From: an uncultured Balneolaceae bacterium
GTDB lineage: Bacteria; Bacteroidota; Rhodothermia; Balneolales; Balneolaceae
Length of the DNA: 32,197 nucleotides
NCBI GenBank assembly: GCA_938091655.1
Contig: CALKOA010000137.1
Span: forward strand, 1 to 32,197
Direction of reading: 5' to 3'
Both the position numbers and the translations under genes were made by a program. The first letter of the stretch is position 1. The number at the start of each line of letters is the position of its first letter. Below the pieces are notes generated by a model. The model did no database searches, had not been told where the DNA came from, and was given only the letters and a program-made list of their open reading frames with translations. Positions 23,850-32,197 of the stretch are shown here, one piece after another.

Positions 23850-24791
23850 ATGAATCCCCATCCCTTTTTATCTGAAAGTGTATCACAGAAAAGACCCCCA
23901 AATTTAGCTGAACTAGCTCGTATAGGGCCTAGCGATTGTGCATTTGTTAGGAAAATCCACCATACGATTCGACAAAGTCTTCGGTATGGACTCACTATCG
24001 TATTTTGTGTTGCTTTCTTGGGAGGGAAGCCCACGCAAGCACAATCCACAGAATTTACTACACCGACTTCTGAAATCAATGATCGTGTGCCCGATGACAT
24101 TCAGCGCCGCATTGCGTTAATAGTTAGCCAATACAACGACATGGGATGGAACTTAAGTGAGTATCTTGCCGATGATAGGTTTCAGTACATCGAGGGAATT
24201 ACCGAAAAATTTACCCGTTCCGCCGAGCGTCGAATCGAAAGCTTTGAGGATTATAAAGAAATTCTAGCCTACGAAATAAAGAAAAATAAATTAGCCGAAT
24301 TCTATTCTACCTACTCCGCTGAGCTACTTGCTGCGGAAAAAGAATTTGGTATCCCCAAAGAAATTATCATGGGTATTTTAGGGGTGGAATCTGAATTTGG
24401 CCGCTATAAAGGTAGTTACAACCCGCTTAATGCCTATATCTCCATGATGGCAGAAGATTATAGGTACAGTTTTGCCGAGGCACAACTTATCGAATTGCTA
24501 CGTTTTTGTAAGCGAACCGGGTTGGATGTTATGAGCTTACAATCCAGTTATGCAGGGGCTATGTCCTATGCCCAATTTATCCCATATTCGTTAAACAGAT
24601 GGTGGAAAAACAGCGAAGGACAAGGACTGTATCATATGCCCGACAACATTCGCTCAGTGGCAAATTATTTAGCTCACTTTACCGAGATAGAAGGGAATGT
24701 CAAAGATGCAATTTTACGCTATAATACCAGTTCACTGTATCAACAGGCGGTACTCTCTTTAGCTGAGGATGCTAAGCAGGTAATTCCTTAG
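23850..24791 (+). CDS. MltB-type lytic murein transglycosylase (SLT_2 family)
   Basis: The family cleaves peptidoglycan glycan strands and forms 1,6-anhydro ends. I prefer the ATG at 23850 (313 aa) over upstream 23787, but either leaves a long, basic N-terminus before the single hydrophobic segment (about 47-58, ending GGKPTQAQ), so the true start is uncertain. The catalytic Glu is E180 in GILGVESEFGRYKG, matching the GVExEyG of MltB. The family pattern continues with LNAYISMMA, SYAGAMSYAQFIPYS and SVANYLAHF. Its 3' end overlaps the convergent GNAT gene by 20 bases. The transglycosylase call is strong. Confidence 0.87.
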   Translation: MNPHPFLSESVSQKRPPNLAELARIGPSDCAFVRKIHHTIRQSLRYGLTIVFCVAFLGGKPTQAQSTEFTTPTSEINDRVPDDIQRRIALIVSQYNDMGWNLSEYLADDRFQYIEGITEKFTRSAERRIESFEDYKEILAYEIKKNKLAEFYSTYSAELLAAEKEFGIPKEIIMGILGVESEFGRYKGSYNPLNAYISMMAEDYRYSFAEAQLIELLRFCKRTGLDVMSLQSSYAGAMSYAQFIPYSLNRWWKNSEGQGLYHMPDNIRSVANYLAHFTEIEGNVKDAILRYNTSSLYQQAVLSLAEDAKQVIP

Positions 24792-25269
24792 TCATATACC
24801 ACCACCGAGGCTCACCAAACTCGAAACCCTCGCGCTCATATAATTTCTTAACAGGATTATCTTCCCGCACCTCCAACGTTATCTTAGAACAGTCTCGCCG
24901 CTCAGCCTCTTCTTGGACATAATCCAGGAGTTTTGTTCCCACACCCAAACCACGTGCATCGGGATGCACCACCAAGTCGTGAATTTTAAGAGTTTGTTTA
25001 GCAGTAAAGGTTGAAAAGCCTAAAAAGGCCGTCACCAAACCAATGGGTTGTTCGCCCTTAAACGCCAAAAAAACCAAGGTAGTTGGATGCTTTCTAAGCT
25101 CTTGAATGACGTCTTTTTTTATACCCTCTTCAAGGGGTTCATTTTGACCCATTTTATCTTTAGAAAATAGGTCTAATAGGTTAATAATTGCTTGCGTATG
25201 TTTTTTTAGATCTAGATTGGCAAGCTCTATAGTAAGCATGCTCATCTCTGGATCTTTAATTGAAGACAT
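24772..25269 (-). CDS. GNAT-family N-acetyltransferase
   Basis: The protein has 165 aa. The acetyl-CoA pyrophosphate-binding loop is ARGLGVGTKLL (105-115), after the strand LKIHDLVVHPD. The following helix QEEAERRDCSKITLEV and the closing NPVKKLYEREGFEF are typical of single-domain GNATs. Substrate unknown. It lies 20 bases after prfC on the same strand, so it is probably co-transcribed, and it converges on the transglycosylase with a 20-base overlap. An internal Met (residue 9 or 11) is an alternative start. Confidence 0.88.
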   Translation of the reverse strand: MSSIKDPEMSMLTIELANLDLKKHTQAIINLLDLFSKDKMGQNEPLEEGIKKDVIQELRKHPTTLVFLAFKGEQPIGLVTAFLGFSTFTAKQTLKIHDLVVHPDARGLGVGTKLLDYVQEEAERRDCSKITLEVREDNPVKKLYEREGFEFGEPRWWYMTKELPA

Positions 25270-25289
25270 GTGTCTTTGTTTTTTTGGGG

Positions 25290-26900
25290 TTAACCTTGCT
25301 TAAATTTAAATAGGTGCTGGGCTCCGACTTTTTCCTCGGCCTGTTGAAGGGCGTACATAGAGTCAAAAAGAACAATTGGATTTTCTTCCATGTCCTTTGT
25401 TACGTGGGTTGAGTAGGCCGATTCCAACTTCGAAATTATATCGGGTCTTTCGTTTGGTAACCATCTAGCGCAGTGATAGGCAACGGGTGTTTTAACTAGA
25501 TCTACATTGTACTCTTCTCTCATTCTATGTTCTACTACTTCGAACTGCAAAACCCCAACGGTACCTAATAGAAGTTCATTTCCCACCCCATTAGGTACTT
25601 CAAAGACATGGACTACTCCTTCTTCAGAAAGCTGCTGCAAGCCTTCCCTTAACTGTTTCCGCTTAAAAGGGTCTTTGGTAGCAACTTTTTGAAAATGCTC
25701 CGGAGTAAAAAGGGGAATAATGTCAAATTGAACAGGATTTTTAGCATAGACTGTTGTTCCAATACGAAAATCTCCAGGATTAAAAATGGACACAATATCA
25801 CCCGGATAAGCTTCTTCTAATAACTGCCTGTCATCCCCCATAAGGGTATGTGGAGTGGCCAATTTTAATTTCTTTCCCGTATGTGCGACAACTACATCCT
25901 GCCCTCTCACAAATTTTCCTGATGCAATGCGAATAAAAGCCGCACAGTCCCTATGGCCTGGATTCATGTTGGCCTGCATCTTAAAAATAAAACCAGAAAA
26001 TTCGTCCTCTAATCCTCGTTTCTCTCCCTTGGAGTACTCATAGCCTTGAGGTGGTGGGGCCAGGCGATGGAAATAATGCAAGAATACATCCAAGCCAAAA
26101 TTATTTAGTGCACTCCCAAAAAAAACTGGGGTTACTTTACCGCCATTATAAAGATCTTGGTCCATGCCTTCATACATGTCGTCAATAAGCATTAGCTCTT
26201 CTAAAAATGCCTCTTTCTCTAGATTTGATAAATTACTTCTATCTAATGCCTCTTCTGGGCTAACTAATTCCGTTATCGCCTTCTTGGCTCCATGATCGGC
26301 TTTTTCGTACACATGTACTTTTTTTGCCTGAACATCATAAATACCTTGAAATTTTTGCCCATATCCCATAGGCCAACTTGCAGGAACGGCCTCGATTCCT
26401 AGCTTATTTTCAATATTACTTAGTACTTCCAGTGGTTCCATCCCAGGACGATCACACTTGTTTACAAAGGTGATCACCGGAACTTCACGCAACTTACACA
26501 CTTCAAACAGCTTTTCAGTTTGTTCCTCAACTCCTTTAGCCACATCGATGACCATTAGTCCAGAATCGGCGGCCACCAACGTGCGAAGTGTATCTTCAGA
26601 GAAGTCTTTGTGACCTGGAGTATCCAACAAATTATATTTTATACCATCTTTTTCGAAACGCATAACCGAAGAGGTTACCGAAATACCTCGCTCCTTCTCA
26701 ATGGCCATCCAATCTGAAGCGGCATGATGGGAGGCCTTACGAGCACGCACAGAACCCGCTTCATGAATAGCTCCACCATACAACAACAGCTTTTCGGTGA
26801 GAGTCGTTTTACCTGCATCTGGGTGTGATATAATCGCAAACGTACGCCGCTTTAAGGCCTCGGTAGAAATACTTGTATCGGCGGTAGCCGTTGTGCTCAT
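25290..26900 (-). CDS. prfC: Peptide chain release factor 3
   Basis: RF3 is a GTPase that recycles RF1/RF2 from the ribosome after peptide release. G1 loop SHPDAGKTT (25-33), ERGISVTSS (G2), DTPGHKDFSEDT (G3) and NKCDRPGMEP (G4) are all present. Downstream are the RF3 hallmarks: PMGYGQKFQGIYD, FFGSALNNFGLDVFL, and the domain III GVLQFEVVEHRMREEYNVD. Length 536 aa is normal. SirB1-type gene lies 95 bases upstream, GNAT 20 bases downstream. Confidence 0.97.
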   Translation of the reverse strand: MSTTATADTSISTEALKRRTFAIISHPDAGKTTLTEKLLLYGGAIHEAGSVRARKASHHAASDWMAIEKERGISVTSSVMRFEKDGIKYNLLDTPGHKDFSEDTLRTLVAADSGLMVIDVAKGVEEQTEKLFEVCKLREVPVITFVNKCDRPGMEPLEVLSNIENKLGIEAVPASWPMGYGQKFQGIYDVQAKKVHVYEKADHGAKKAITELVSPEEALDRSNLSNLEKEAFLEELMLIDDMYEGMDQDLYNGGKVTPVFFGSALNNFGLDVFLHYFHRLAPPPQGYEYSKGEKRGLEDEFSGFIFKMQANMNPGHRDCAAFIRIASGKFVRGQDVVVAHTGKKLKLATPHTLMGDDRQLLEEAYPGDIVSIFNPGDFRIGTTVYAKNPVQFDIIPLFTPEHFQKVATKDPFKRKQLREGLQQLSEEGVVHVFEVPNGVGNELLLGTVGVLQFEVVEHRMREEYNVDLVKTPVAYHCARWLPNERPDIISKLESAYSTHVTKDMEENPIVLFDSMYALQQAEEKVGAQHLFKFKQG

Positions 26901-26995
26901 GAAGCTTTGATTAAATTAAAAAAGTAAAATACGACCTTTTTCTACCTAATTCAGCAACATACGCTTAATTTTACTCATCTAAGCTATATAACCTA

Positions 26996-27850
26996 TTAAA
27001 CCGCTTCCCCTTCCACTAATCCCAGCAGGCTTTTTAACTCCTGTACCCGGTCATGCTCCTCGTTTCGCTCGTAACTATGCATTAAATTTCTAATACAACG
27101 AGCTAAAATGTCTATATCGGAAGCCATCTTAAAATGTTCCGGCTTTGGTGTGACATTGTTCTTTTTTAAAAAGAAGTAGCACTGATCGTAGCTTACCTCA
27201 GCCCCCTGATCATAGGGGTCGATAAGTTGTTCTTCTTTTTCACCCACAAAGGCCAACATGAAGTGAATAGGCATGTTCACACCAAAAACAGGTAATTGAA
27301 GTCGTCGCGCAATAAACATTGCCACTAAACTCAGAGATATTGGAAGCCCCTTTCTTCGCTCAATTACCTGATCAATAAATCCGTTGGCTGGATTATGATA
27401 ATCCTTATTGTCACCCCTGAAATTCAAATCCTCGAAGATAAATTTCATAAGGATGCGCATTTTTTCCCTCTCGCTTCGTTTGTACCGCAAGCTAGGACGA
27501 ATCATATCTGCGAAATGATCCAGGGTTTTCACATACTCGGATTCTCGTAAGGTTGGGTGGCCAAACCGTGCAAGCGTGATAACAACCCGTTCCAGTTGCG
27601 CTCGGTTACCTATACCTTCTAGCAGAAGCTCAGCAAAATCTTCTTTAAGCGTGGCAAATGTGAGTTTATGAAGTACGTCCTTCGCTCGCTTTTTTTCTTC
27701 TTTATTCTTGGTTTGGACACGTATCTGGTCTAGCAAGGGTACGGCACGATCCCCTAACTCCATAAATCGAAGCTGAACTTGCTCCTGCACAAAAGGATCG
27801 GGATCCTCCAACAAAAACATAAGTGATTCTATTTCTGCACGGGTAGACAT
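26996..27850 (-). CDS. SirB1-type transglutaminase-fold protein with HEAT-like N-terminus
   Basis: The protein has 284 aa. Residues ~5-70 are helical repeats (ESLMFLLEDPDPFVQEQVQL, GDRAVPLLDQI). From about 100 it follows the SirB1/YchA family: LMKFIFEDLNFRGDNKDYHN, GFIDQVIERRKGLPISLSLV, RRLQLPVFGVNMPIHFML and QLIDPYDQG. The papain-like Cys is not present in the expected helix (ISLSLVAMF has none), so no protease or transglutaminase activity is expected; this is a known trait of the family. The role is unknown. It is divergent from arcA across 100 bases. Confidence 0.82.
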   Translation of the reverse strand: MSTRAEIESLMFLLEDPDPFVQEQVQLRFMELGDRAVPLLDQIRVQTKNKEEKKRAKDVLHKLTFATLKEDFAELLLEGIGNRAQLERVVITLARFGHPTLRESEYVKTLDHFADMIRPSLRYKRSEREKMRILMKFIFEDLNFRGDNKDYHNPANGFIDQVIERRKGLPISLSLVAMFIARRLQLPVFGVNMPIHFMLAFVGEKEEQLIDPYDQGAEVSYDQCYFFLKKNNVTPKPEHFKMASDIDILARCIRNLMHSYERNEEHDRVQELKSLLGLVEGEAV

Positions 27851-27886
27851 GGGATCAAAATACTAAATGGAGACATTCAATTCCGC

Positions 27887-27917
27887 TTAATAATGGCAAT
27901 ACTAAAGCGTATATTTG
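27887..27917 (+). promoter_or_regulatory. arcA: Possible Bacteroidota-type promoter of arcA
   Basis: TATATTTG (27910-27917) matches TAnnTTTG, with TTA in the -33 slot 20 bases upstream (27887-27889; consensus TTG). Transcription would begin about 26 bases before the ATG at 27951. The -33 mismatch keeps confidence moderate. Confidence 0.45.
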
Positions 27918-27950
27918 AGATGAACTGTGACATTGTAACTAAACCAGCGT

Positions 27951-29270
27951 ATGGCTCTCAACGTTTCTTCTGAAATTTCCCATTTAAGCGGGGTTATTGT
28001 TCACACTCCTGGACCTGAGTTGTCTTGGGTGCATCCTGGGATGAAACACGAGTTACTTTTCGATGATATTATATTTGAAGAGCATGCCCGAGAAGAACAC
28101 TTGGATATGCTTGCGGTCTTCAAAACTATCATGAAAGATCCAACCCAAGTTTATGAAATACGCACCTTATTTAGCCAATGTTTTGAACAAAAAGAAGCCA
28201 GAGAATACTTCATAGATGAACTTATCAAAGCTTTTCCCAACCTGCCTTTAAGCCTTGTTCGGACAGAATTAGAGGCCTTAGAGCCATCTGATTTGTTACT
28301 CTGGGCCATTGAAGGTTCTGATAGTTTTGTTAAACATATGTCCTCCTTATCCAGGCTAAGGAGCGCGAATGGCCTGGCTTCAGAAAATAGGCTACGAGTA
28401 CTAGCCAACATTCCTATTTTTCCCATTCCAAACCTTTTATTCACTCGCGATTTAGCTGCTGTAATTGGGAATCAAATTATCTTATCCAGGGCAGCTACAC
28501 CAGCCCGACTAAGAGAGTCCATACTCATGGATACCCTTGTCCATTACCATCCTTTATTTGATCCGGTCCGTAATTCCATCATACAGCTTCCGGCAGAGCA
28601 GTCTATCGAGGGTGGTGATATTTTGGTGGCATCTGAAAAGTTAATTCTTATCGGGATAAGCGAACGAAGCTCTTTTGCTGGGGTGCTAAAAGCTGCTGAA
28701 TCCCTAATGACTGGAGGAGTTGAAACTATTTTAGCTATCGACATACCTAAACAACGATCCTCTATGCACCTGGACACCATCTTTACTTTTGCAAGCGAAT
28801 ATGAATGCGTGATTTACCCACCCGTTTTCAAGAACAAAGCAAATAATGTGGTGGCATTAAGGAAGCAAGACGATCAGATCGTGGTGGAATCACGTTATCA
28901 TATAAAAGAGGCTTTGGAAGAATTTACTGGCAGGGAGTACACGTTCATTTCCTGTGGTGGGAGTGAGGGGGTGCAGCAAGAGCGGGAGCAGTGGACGGAT
29001 GGAGCTAACGTTTTTGCCTTGGCACCGGGAGTAATAATGGGTTACGACAGAAATACCTATACCTTTAAAGCCTTAGAAGAGCATGGATATACCTATTTAA
29101 AAACTCATGAATTCCTAGAAGAGTATGGCAACAAAAACTATGATTGGTCTATGCATAAGAGTACAAACAATAAAATTGCTATAGGATTTGAGGGGCATGA
29201 ATTATGTAGAGGTCGAGGCGGAGCCCGTTGTATGACCTTACCTATACATAGAACCCCTTCACCTACATGA
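27951..29270 (+). CDS. arcA: Arginine deiminase
   Basis: The enzyme hydrolyses L-arginine to citrulline and ammonia. Catalytic positions line up with the bacterial family: TRD (165-167), E220-GGD223, H273-L-D275 and the nucleophile C427 in CRGRGGARCMTLPIHR. The N-terminus SSEISHLSGVIVHTPGPELS and FDDIIFEEHAREEH are also typical. The length, 439 aa, is a little longer than usual. Carbamate kinase and ornithine transcarbamylase genes are not adjacent, so this is not an ADI energy operon in this window. An M50 protease gene follows 36 bases later. Confidence 0.95.
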   Translation: MALNVSSEISHLSGVIVHTPGPELSWVHPGMKHELLFDDIIFEEHAREEHLDMLAVFKTIMKDPTQVYEIRTLFSQCFEQKEAREYFIDELIKAFPNLPLSLVRTELEALEPSDLLLWAIEGSDSFVKHMSSLSRLRSANGLASENRLRVLANIPIFPIPNLLFTRDLAAVIGNQIILSRAATPARLRESILMDTLVHYHPLFDPVRNSIIQLPAEQSIEGGDILVASEKLILIGISERSSFAGVLKAAESLMTGGVETILAIDIPKQRSSMHLDTIFTFASEYECVIYPPVFKNKANNVVALRKQDDQIVVESRYHIKEALEEFTGREYTFISCGGSEGVQQEREQWTDGANVFALAPGVIMGYDRNTYTFKALEEHGYTYLKTHEFLEEYGNKNYDWSMHKSTNNKIAIGFEGHELCRGRGGARCMTLPIHRTPSPT

Positions 29271-29306
29271 GTCCCCATGATAAAGCAACCAAAAGATTCA
29301 TAATCA

Positions 29307-30569
29307 ATGCCTGAAACCCCATCATCAGAACGCTCAGATAATCTCTTTCCGGTTGATCGATCAAGTCAAGAGCACTGGAACAACGAAGCGCTTGAACGCA
29401 AGAATGACAAACCCACCCTTAAAGAACTCTTTATCCATAGCGTACTGTTCATTCTTACGTTTATTTCTGTTAGTATCGTAAGCACCTTACTAGTAGGTAA
29501 GGGATTACAAATTAAAACTCTTGCGGGTTTTAGCTTTCCGTTTCCAACGAACGAAGATCTTAAAGCTGGGGCTTTATTTGCCTCATTATTGCTTAGTTTT
29601 TTAACTATTCATGAATTTGGCCATTATTTTGCCGCAGTATATCATCGAGTTCGCGTGAGCTTACCTTATTATATACCCTTACCTGTAGGGATTGGAACAT
29701 TAGGGGCTGTTATAAAAATTCGGCAACCGATTCAACGTACTCGAAGTCTATTCGATATTGGGGCAGCTGGTCCTCTTGCTGGATTTATCGTTTCCTTAGC
29801 CATTCTCATCATTGGCTTTCTTACACTTCCAGGACCCAGTTTTTTAAACGAATTTGGGGATCATCAAATGCTTATAGATCACTTTAATGAGTTTGGGTAC
29901 TATCCTCCTCTGCCATCATTAATGGAAGGACAAATGGTTTTTTTATTTGGCGAAACCTCTTTGTATAGTTTTATTGCCTCATTTTTCCCTTCAGCACCAC
30001 CTATGTATGAAATCATGCATTATCCTTTCCTGCTAGCGGGTTGGTTTGGGTTATTTTTCACGGCTCTTAATTTAATGCCCGTTGGACAACTCGATGGTGG
30101 TCACATATTATATAGTCTAGTGGGCTACGAAAAACACCGTATTATCGCGCGAATATTTTATGGAGGCTTAACCATTCTAGCCGGTATTGAGGCCGTCCCT
30201 CTTTTTCAAAACTATTTAACCACCCACGGCTTTGGTTCTATAGGATATGCTTGGGGGATTTGGACCATCATGCTTAGCCTGCTCATGAAAAAAGCCTACA
30301 AAGAACACTTGTATTGGATGGGAGCCATGATTCCACTTTCTCTCTTAATGAGTGGATTTTTTCTGTATGTATGGACTCCATCATTCGCACAAGAGGGATC
30401 TGTACTATGGCTTTTTTGGTCTTTCTTCACTGCATTTGTTGTGAAAATTGAGCATCCACCCGTGCGATATGAAGAAACCTTGAGCACCGGGCGCACATTA
30501 TTAGGCTGGGTAAGTATGCTTATTTTTATACTGTGTATTAGCCTTAATCCCTTAACCTTAATTAGTTAA
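29307..30569 (+). CDS. Membrane-embedded site-2-type zinc protease (family M50)
   Basis: M50 proteases cut within membranes and often release regulators. Zinc site H102-E-F-G-H106 sits in a hydrophobic helix (LSFLTIHEFGHYFAA), and the third ligand is D263 in NLMPVGQLDGGHILYS. The conserved GAAGPLAGFIVS (152-163) lies between them. At least six hydrophobic helices are visible over 420 aa. There is a soluble, charged N-terminus (1-40) and no PDZ domain between the metal motifs, so this is the family branch without PDZ. Substrate unknown. It follows arcA by 36 bases and is likely in the same transcript. Confidence 0.88.
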   Translation: MPETPSSERSDNLFPVDRSSQEHWNNEALERKNDKPTLKELFIHSVLFILTFISVSIVSTLLVGKGLQIKTLAGFSFPFPTNEDLKAGALFASLLLSFLTIHEFGHYFAAVYHRVRVSLPYYIPLPVGIGTLGAVIKIRQPIQRTRSLFDIGAAGPLAGFIVSLAILIIGFLTLPGPSFLNEFGDHQMLIDHFNEFGYYPPLPSLMEGQMVFLFGETSLYSFIASFFPSAPPMYEIMHYPFLLAGWFGLFFTALNLMPVGQLDGGHILYSLVGYEKHRIIARIFYGGLTILAGIEAVPLFQNYLTTHGFGSIGYAWGIWTIMLSLLMKKAYKEHLYWMGAMIPLSLLMSGFFLYVWTPSFAQEGSVLWLFWSFFTAFVVKIEHPPVRYEETLSTGRTLLGWVSMLIFILCISLNPLTLIS

Positions 30570-30844
30570 TACGATTTATTATATGTCTTATATGAACGGT
30601 ATTTTTGGGGCTAATGTGCATCATATCAAGTAATATTTGATCGAAGATATACTCGTTATAGAACATTCTTCGTAACGCATGTATCCGTTACATCACCGTG
30701 TATTTCAACTTTTCTACCATCTATTTGAACCAATATAGTACCGTAAAAAAGTAATAATCTCTGAGTTTAGACCTATAATTATCACTTAAGCTTCTTATTA
30801 TTCCTCATTGTATCGACGAAAACTGTAACCCCTACTCCACATAT
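30570..30844. other. Intergenic region upstream of the lipoprotein-smpB pair
   Basis: This AT-rich stretch has no ORF. TATAAT at 30774-30779 is a candidate -10, but I found no matching -35, so the promoter of the downstream lipoprotein/smpB pair remains unplaced. Confidence 0.3.
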
Positions 30845-31303
30845 ATGAACACTTCAAATAGATTATTATCCACCCTAGGCATATGCGTACTCAGTATTAC
30901 TTTCATGTCTTGTTCGTCTAGTGGTGAAGATCAAAACTCCTCCGTAACCAGCACTGTAGACATTACCCTCCAAATTGAAAAATTAGTAGGAGAAGATAGG
31001 TACGTGGAAGCCTTAGAATTGTTAGCGGAACAACCCGATAGCCCTGAAATTTTAACGTTAAAAGAAATGACTCACTTGAATTACGGTTTATTTTTGGAAT
31101 ATAGGGATGCAAATGTGACCAATATGAGAGATAAGATGAATAATGCTTTACGTGAGTATGTAAAAGTTCTTCGTATAAATCCAGACAACGAAAAAGCCAT
31201 TTCTGAGATTGAACAAATACTGGGTATCTACGCTACTTTTGGGAACCGTGCCCCTGCGGACGATGTGGTCGCCGATCTTGAAGAATTTGGCTTTACACTC
31301 TAG
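30845..31303 (+). CDS. Small lipoprotein, helical, TPR-like
   Basis: The protein has 152 aa. The leader MNTSNRLLSTLGICVLSITF ends at lipobox FMSC, with lipidated Cys23 followed by a Ser-rich linker. The mature part is helical with repeated segments: VEALELLAEQPDSPEILTLK, MTHLNYGLFLEYRD, MRDKMNNALREYVKVLRINP, NEKAISEIEQILGIYATFG. The pattern of paired helices and a 'RINPDNEKA' turn resembles tetratricopeptide repeats, though no canonical TPR consensus is complete. It lies 23 bases before smpB and is probably co-transcribed. The function is unknown; a cell-envelope assembly role is possible. Confidence 0.72.
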   Translation: MNTSNRLLSTLGICVLSITFMSCSSSGEDQNSSVTSTVDITLQIEKLVGEDRYVEALELLAEQPDSPEILTLKEMTHLNYGLFLEYRDANVTNMRDKMNNALREYVKVLRINPDNEKAISEIEQILGIYATFGNRAPADDVVADLEEFGFTL

Positions 31304-31326
31304 AATAAGTTTGGATCACCACCCTT

Positions 31327-31803
31327 TTGAGCGATAAAAAAAATAACACACCTACAATAAGCAATCGAAAAGCTTTCCATGAATACACCATCGTGGAAAC
31401 TTTTGAGGCAGGCATTTCGCTTCAGGGAACCGAAGTAAAATCGCTCCGAGCTGGTAAAGCTAATTTTACCGATGCTTTTGCCTTCGTTCAGGGAGAAGAA
31501 GTTTGGCTGAAAGAATTCCACATTTCACCCTATGATCATGGTTCTTACATGAATCATGAGCCCAAACGGGATCGCAAGCTTCTTCTACACAAAAAAGAAA
31601 TACGAGCTCTTGATAAAGGGGTGCAACAAAAAGGAAATACCATTGTACCTCTGAAGCTATACTTTGTACGGGGTAAGGCAAAACTACAGATTGGCTTAGC
31701 AAAGGGTAAGAAGCTTTACGACAAACGCGACAGCATAAAAGAAAAAGATGTTAAGCGCCAAATGAAACGAAGCATCAAAGAAGGTGTTCGTTTCAACCCT
31801 TGA
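31327..31803 (+). CDS. smpB: tmRNA-binding protein SmpB
   Basis: SmpB delivers tmRNA (ssrA) to stalled ribosomes for trans-translation. The 158 aa show the family order: NRKAFHEYTIVETFEAGISL, QGTEVKSLRAGKANFTDAF, EVWLKEFHISPYDHGSY, RDRKLLLHKKEI, LKLYFVRGKAKLQIGLAKGK and the basic tail KLYDKRDSIKEKDVKRQMKR. The frame is closed by a stop at 31306 and holds no ATG before the conserved region, so a TTG at 31327 is the only plausible start. The tmRNA gene itself is not in the window, but rnpB follows on the other strand. Confidence 0.96.
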   Translation: MSDKKNNTPTISNRKAFHEYTIVETFEAGISLQGTEVKSLRAGKANFTDAFAFVQGEEVWLKEFHISPYDHGSYMNHEPKRDRKLLLHKKEIRALDKGVQQKGNTIVPLKLYFVRGKAKLQIGLAKGKKLYDKRDSIKEKDVKRQMKRSIKEGVRFNP

Positions 31804-31808
31804 CCAAT

Positions 31809-31833
31809 AGTACTGTATCAAATGTACAGTACT
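31809..31833. terminator. Palindrome after smpB, possible terminator hairpin
   Basis: AGTACTGTA-tcaaatg-TACAGTACT is a perfect 9-bp stem starting five bases after the smpB stop. It is not followed by a T-run on either strand, so it may be a weak terminator, an RNA-protecting stem or a protein site. Confidence 0.4.
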
Positions 31834-31923
31834 ACATCTACAGTTTCTCGTTTTGGGTATCTAGTTTAGAGTATTTAGTTCATTAAAAATTGAACTTACT
31901 AAGTTTAACTCCTATAAAAGAAA

Positions 31924-31951
31924 GAGCTCTCGACCTTTCGGACGAGAGCTC
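31924..31951 (-). terminator. Rho-independent terminator of rnpB
   Basis: GAGCTCTCG pairs with CGAGAGCTC across a 10-base loop. Read leftward, the stem is followed by TTTCTTTT. It begins about 20 bases after the RNase P RNA 3' end. Confidence 0.85.
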
Positions 31952-31970
31952 CATATTTGGCTGAATACAT

Positions 31971-32197
31971 CTATAAGCCGGATTCTGTATTTCGAACTAG
32001 CACTTTAGCATTCGAAACGACAATCATTTATCTAATGCGTTCCACCCGGCAACGTAATGACAAGTGGCACGTATTGCCTGCGTGAACTTGCACCCCGTGA
32101 GGTTTACCATGCCCTCTGTCTCACGACAAGAGGCGGTGAGCTCTTACCTCACCTTTTCACCCTTACTCCCGAAGAAGCGGTTTATTTTCTGTTGCAC
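31971..32197 (-). ncRNA. rnpB: RNase P RNA, catalytic subunit (5' end beyond the window)
   Basis: Read on the minus strand, the block contains the conserved core of bacterial RNase P RNA. It has GGGTGAAAAGGTGAGGTAAG and GAGCTCACCGCC, then GGGCATGGTAAACCTC, GGGGTGCAAGTTCACG, GGGTGGAACGCATTAGATAA and ATGATTGTCG, ending in ACAGAATCCGGCTTAT. The final ACAGAAnCCGGCTTAT is the hallmark 3' end. The 3' end is placed at about 31971 from that motif and is followed by a strong terminator. The gene continues past base 32197, so roughly the first third is missing. Confidence 0.93.

Noticed and set aside
31971-32197. tmRNA (ssrA), expected next to smpB
   Set aside because: The conserved blocks and the ACAGAATCCGGCTTAT end are those of RNase P RNA; no tRNA-Ala-like ends or tag ORF are visible.

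Overview
The window looks like chromosomal DNA from a Bacteroidota-type bacterium, most likely of the Balneolota/Rhodothermota branch. This rests on an orphan C-terminal sorting domain of the YPNPFNP type (type IX secretion) at 11886-12140, on a tRNA-Phe promoter with the Bacteroidota layout TTG-N20-TATATTTGC at 13481-13512, on many Bacteroidota-like signal and lipoprotein leaders, on few Shine-Dalgarno sites, and on an AT-leaning composition. The exact taxon is inference.

Layout. (1) 1-5551, plus strand: exported hydrolases. These are the end of an S10 serine carboxypeptidase, a beta-lactamase-fold serine hydrolase, then a tightly packed set of an HExxH metallopeptidase, a CBM9-like lipoprotein and a GHL10-type glycoside hydrolase. 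(2) 5579-8890, minus: a large secreted Asp-box/sortilin-type beta-propeller protein, with a promoter-operator region upstream. A small DUF3784-like membrane protein follows on the minus strand. (3) 9586-11241, plus: a class IV aminotransferase relative next to a P-loop sulfotransferase-like protein, two domains that are fused in plant proteins. (4) About 11.25-13.35 kb: an AT-rich stretch of small unknown genes, a broken sorting-domain remnant and short repeats, ending beside tRNA-Phe(GAA). (5) 13.5-17.4 kb: recJ (minus), a leucine-dehydrogenase-family enzyme and hslO (plus). (6) 17.4-23.6 kb, minus: a compact seven-gene run, lpdA-lipB-lipA-plsY-gpsA-(AlbA_2 protein)-(A-type Fe-S carrier), combining lipoate synthesis and use, phosphatidic acid synthesis and Fe-S delivery. 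(7) 23.8-27.9 kb: MltB-like lytic transglycosylase (plus), then GNAT, prfC and a SirB1-type protein (minus). (8) 27.9-32.2 kb: arginine deiminase, an M50 membrane protease, a lipoprotein and smpB (plus), then the 3' part of rnpB (minus), which runs off the right edge.

How the genes fit together. Most of the window is core metabolism and housekeeping. The best candidates for undescribed biology are the aminotransferase/sulfotransferase pair, whose aminotransferase appears to lack the PLP lysine and glutamate at their usual positions; the secreted metallopeptidase/CBM9/GHL10 operon; the co-transcription of an extended Fe-S carrier with lipoyl synthase; and the small-gene region beside tRNA-Phe. 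No CRISPR array, intact insertion sequence, integrase, rRNA or recognisable defence system was seen.
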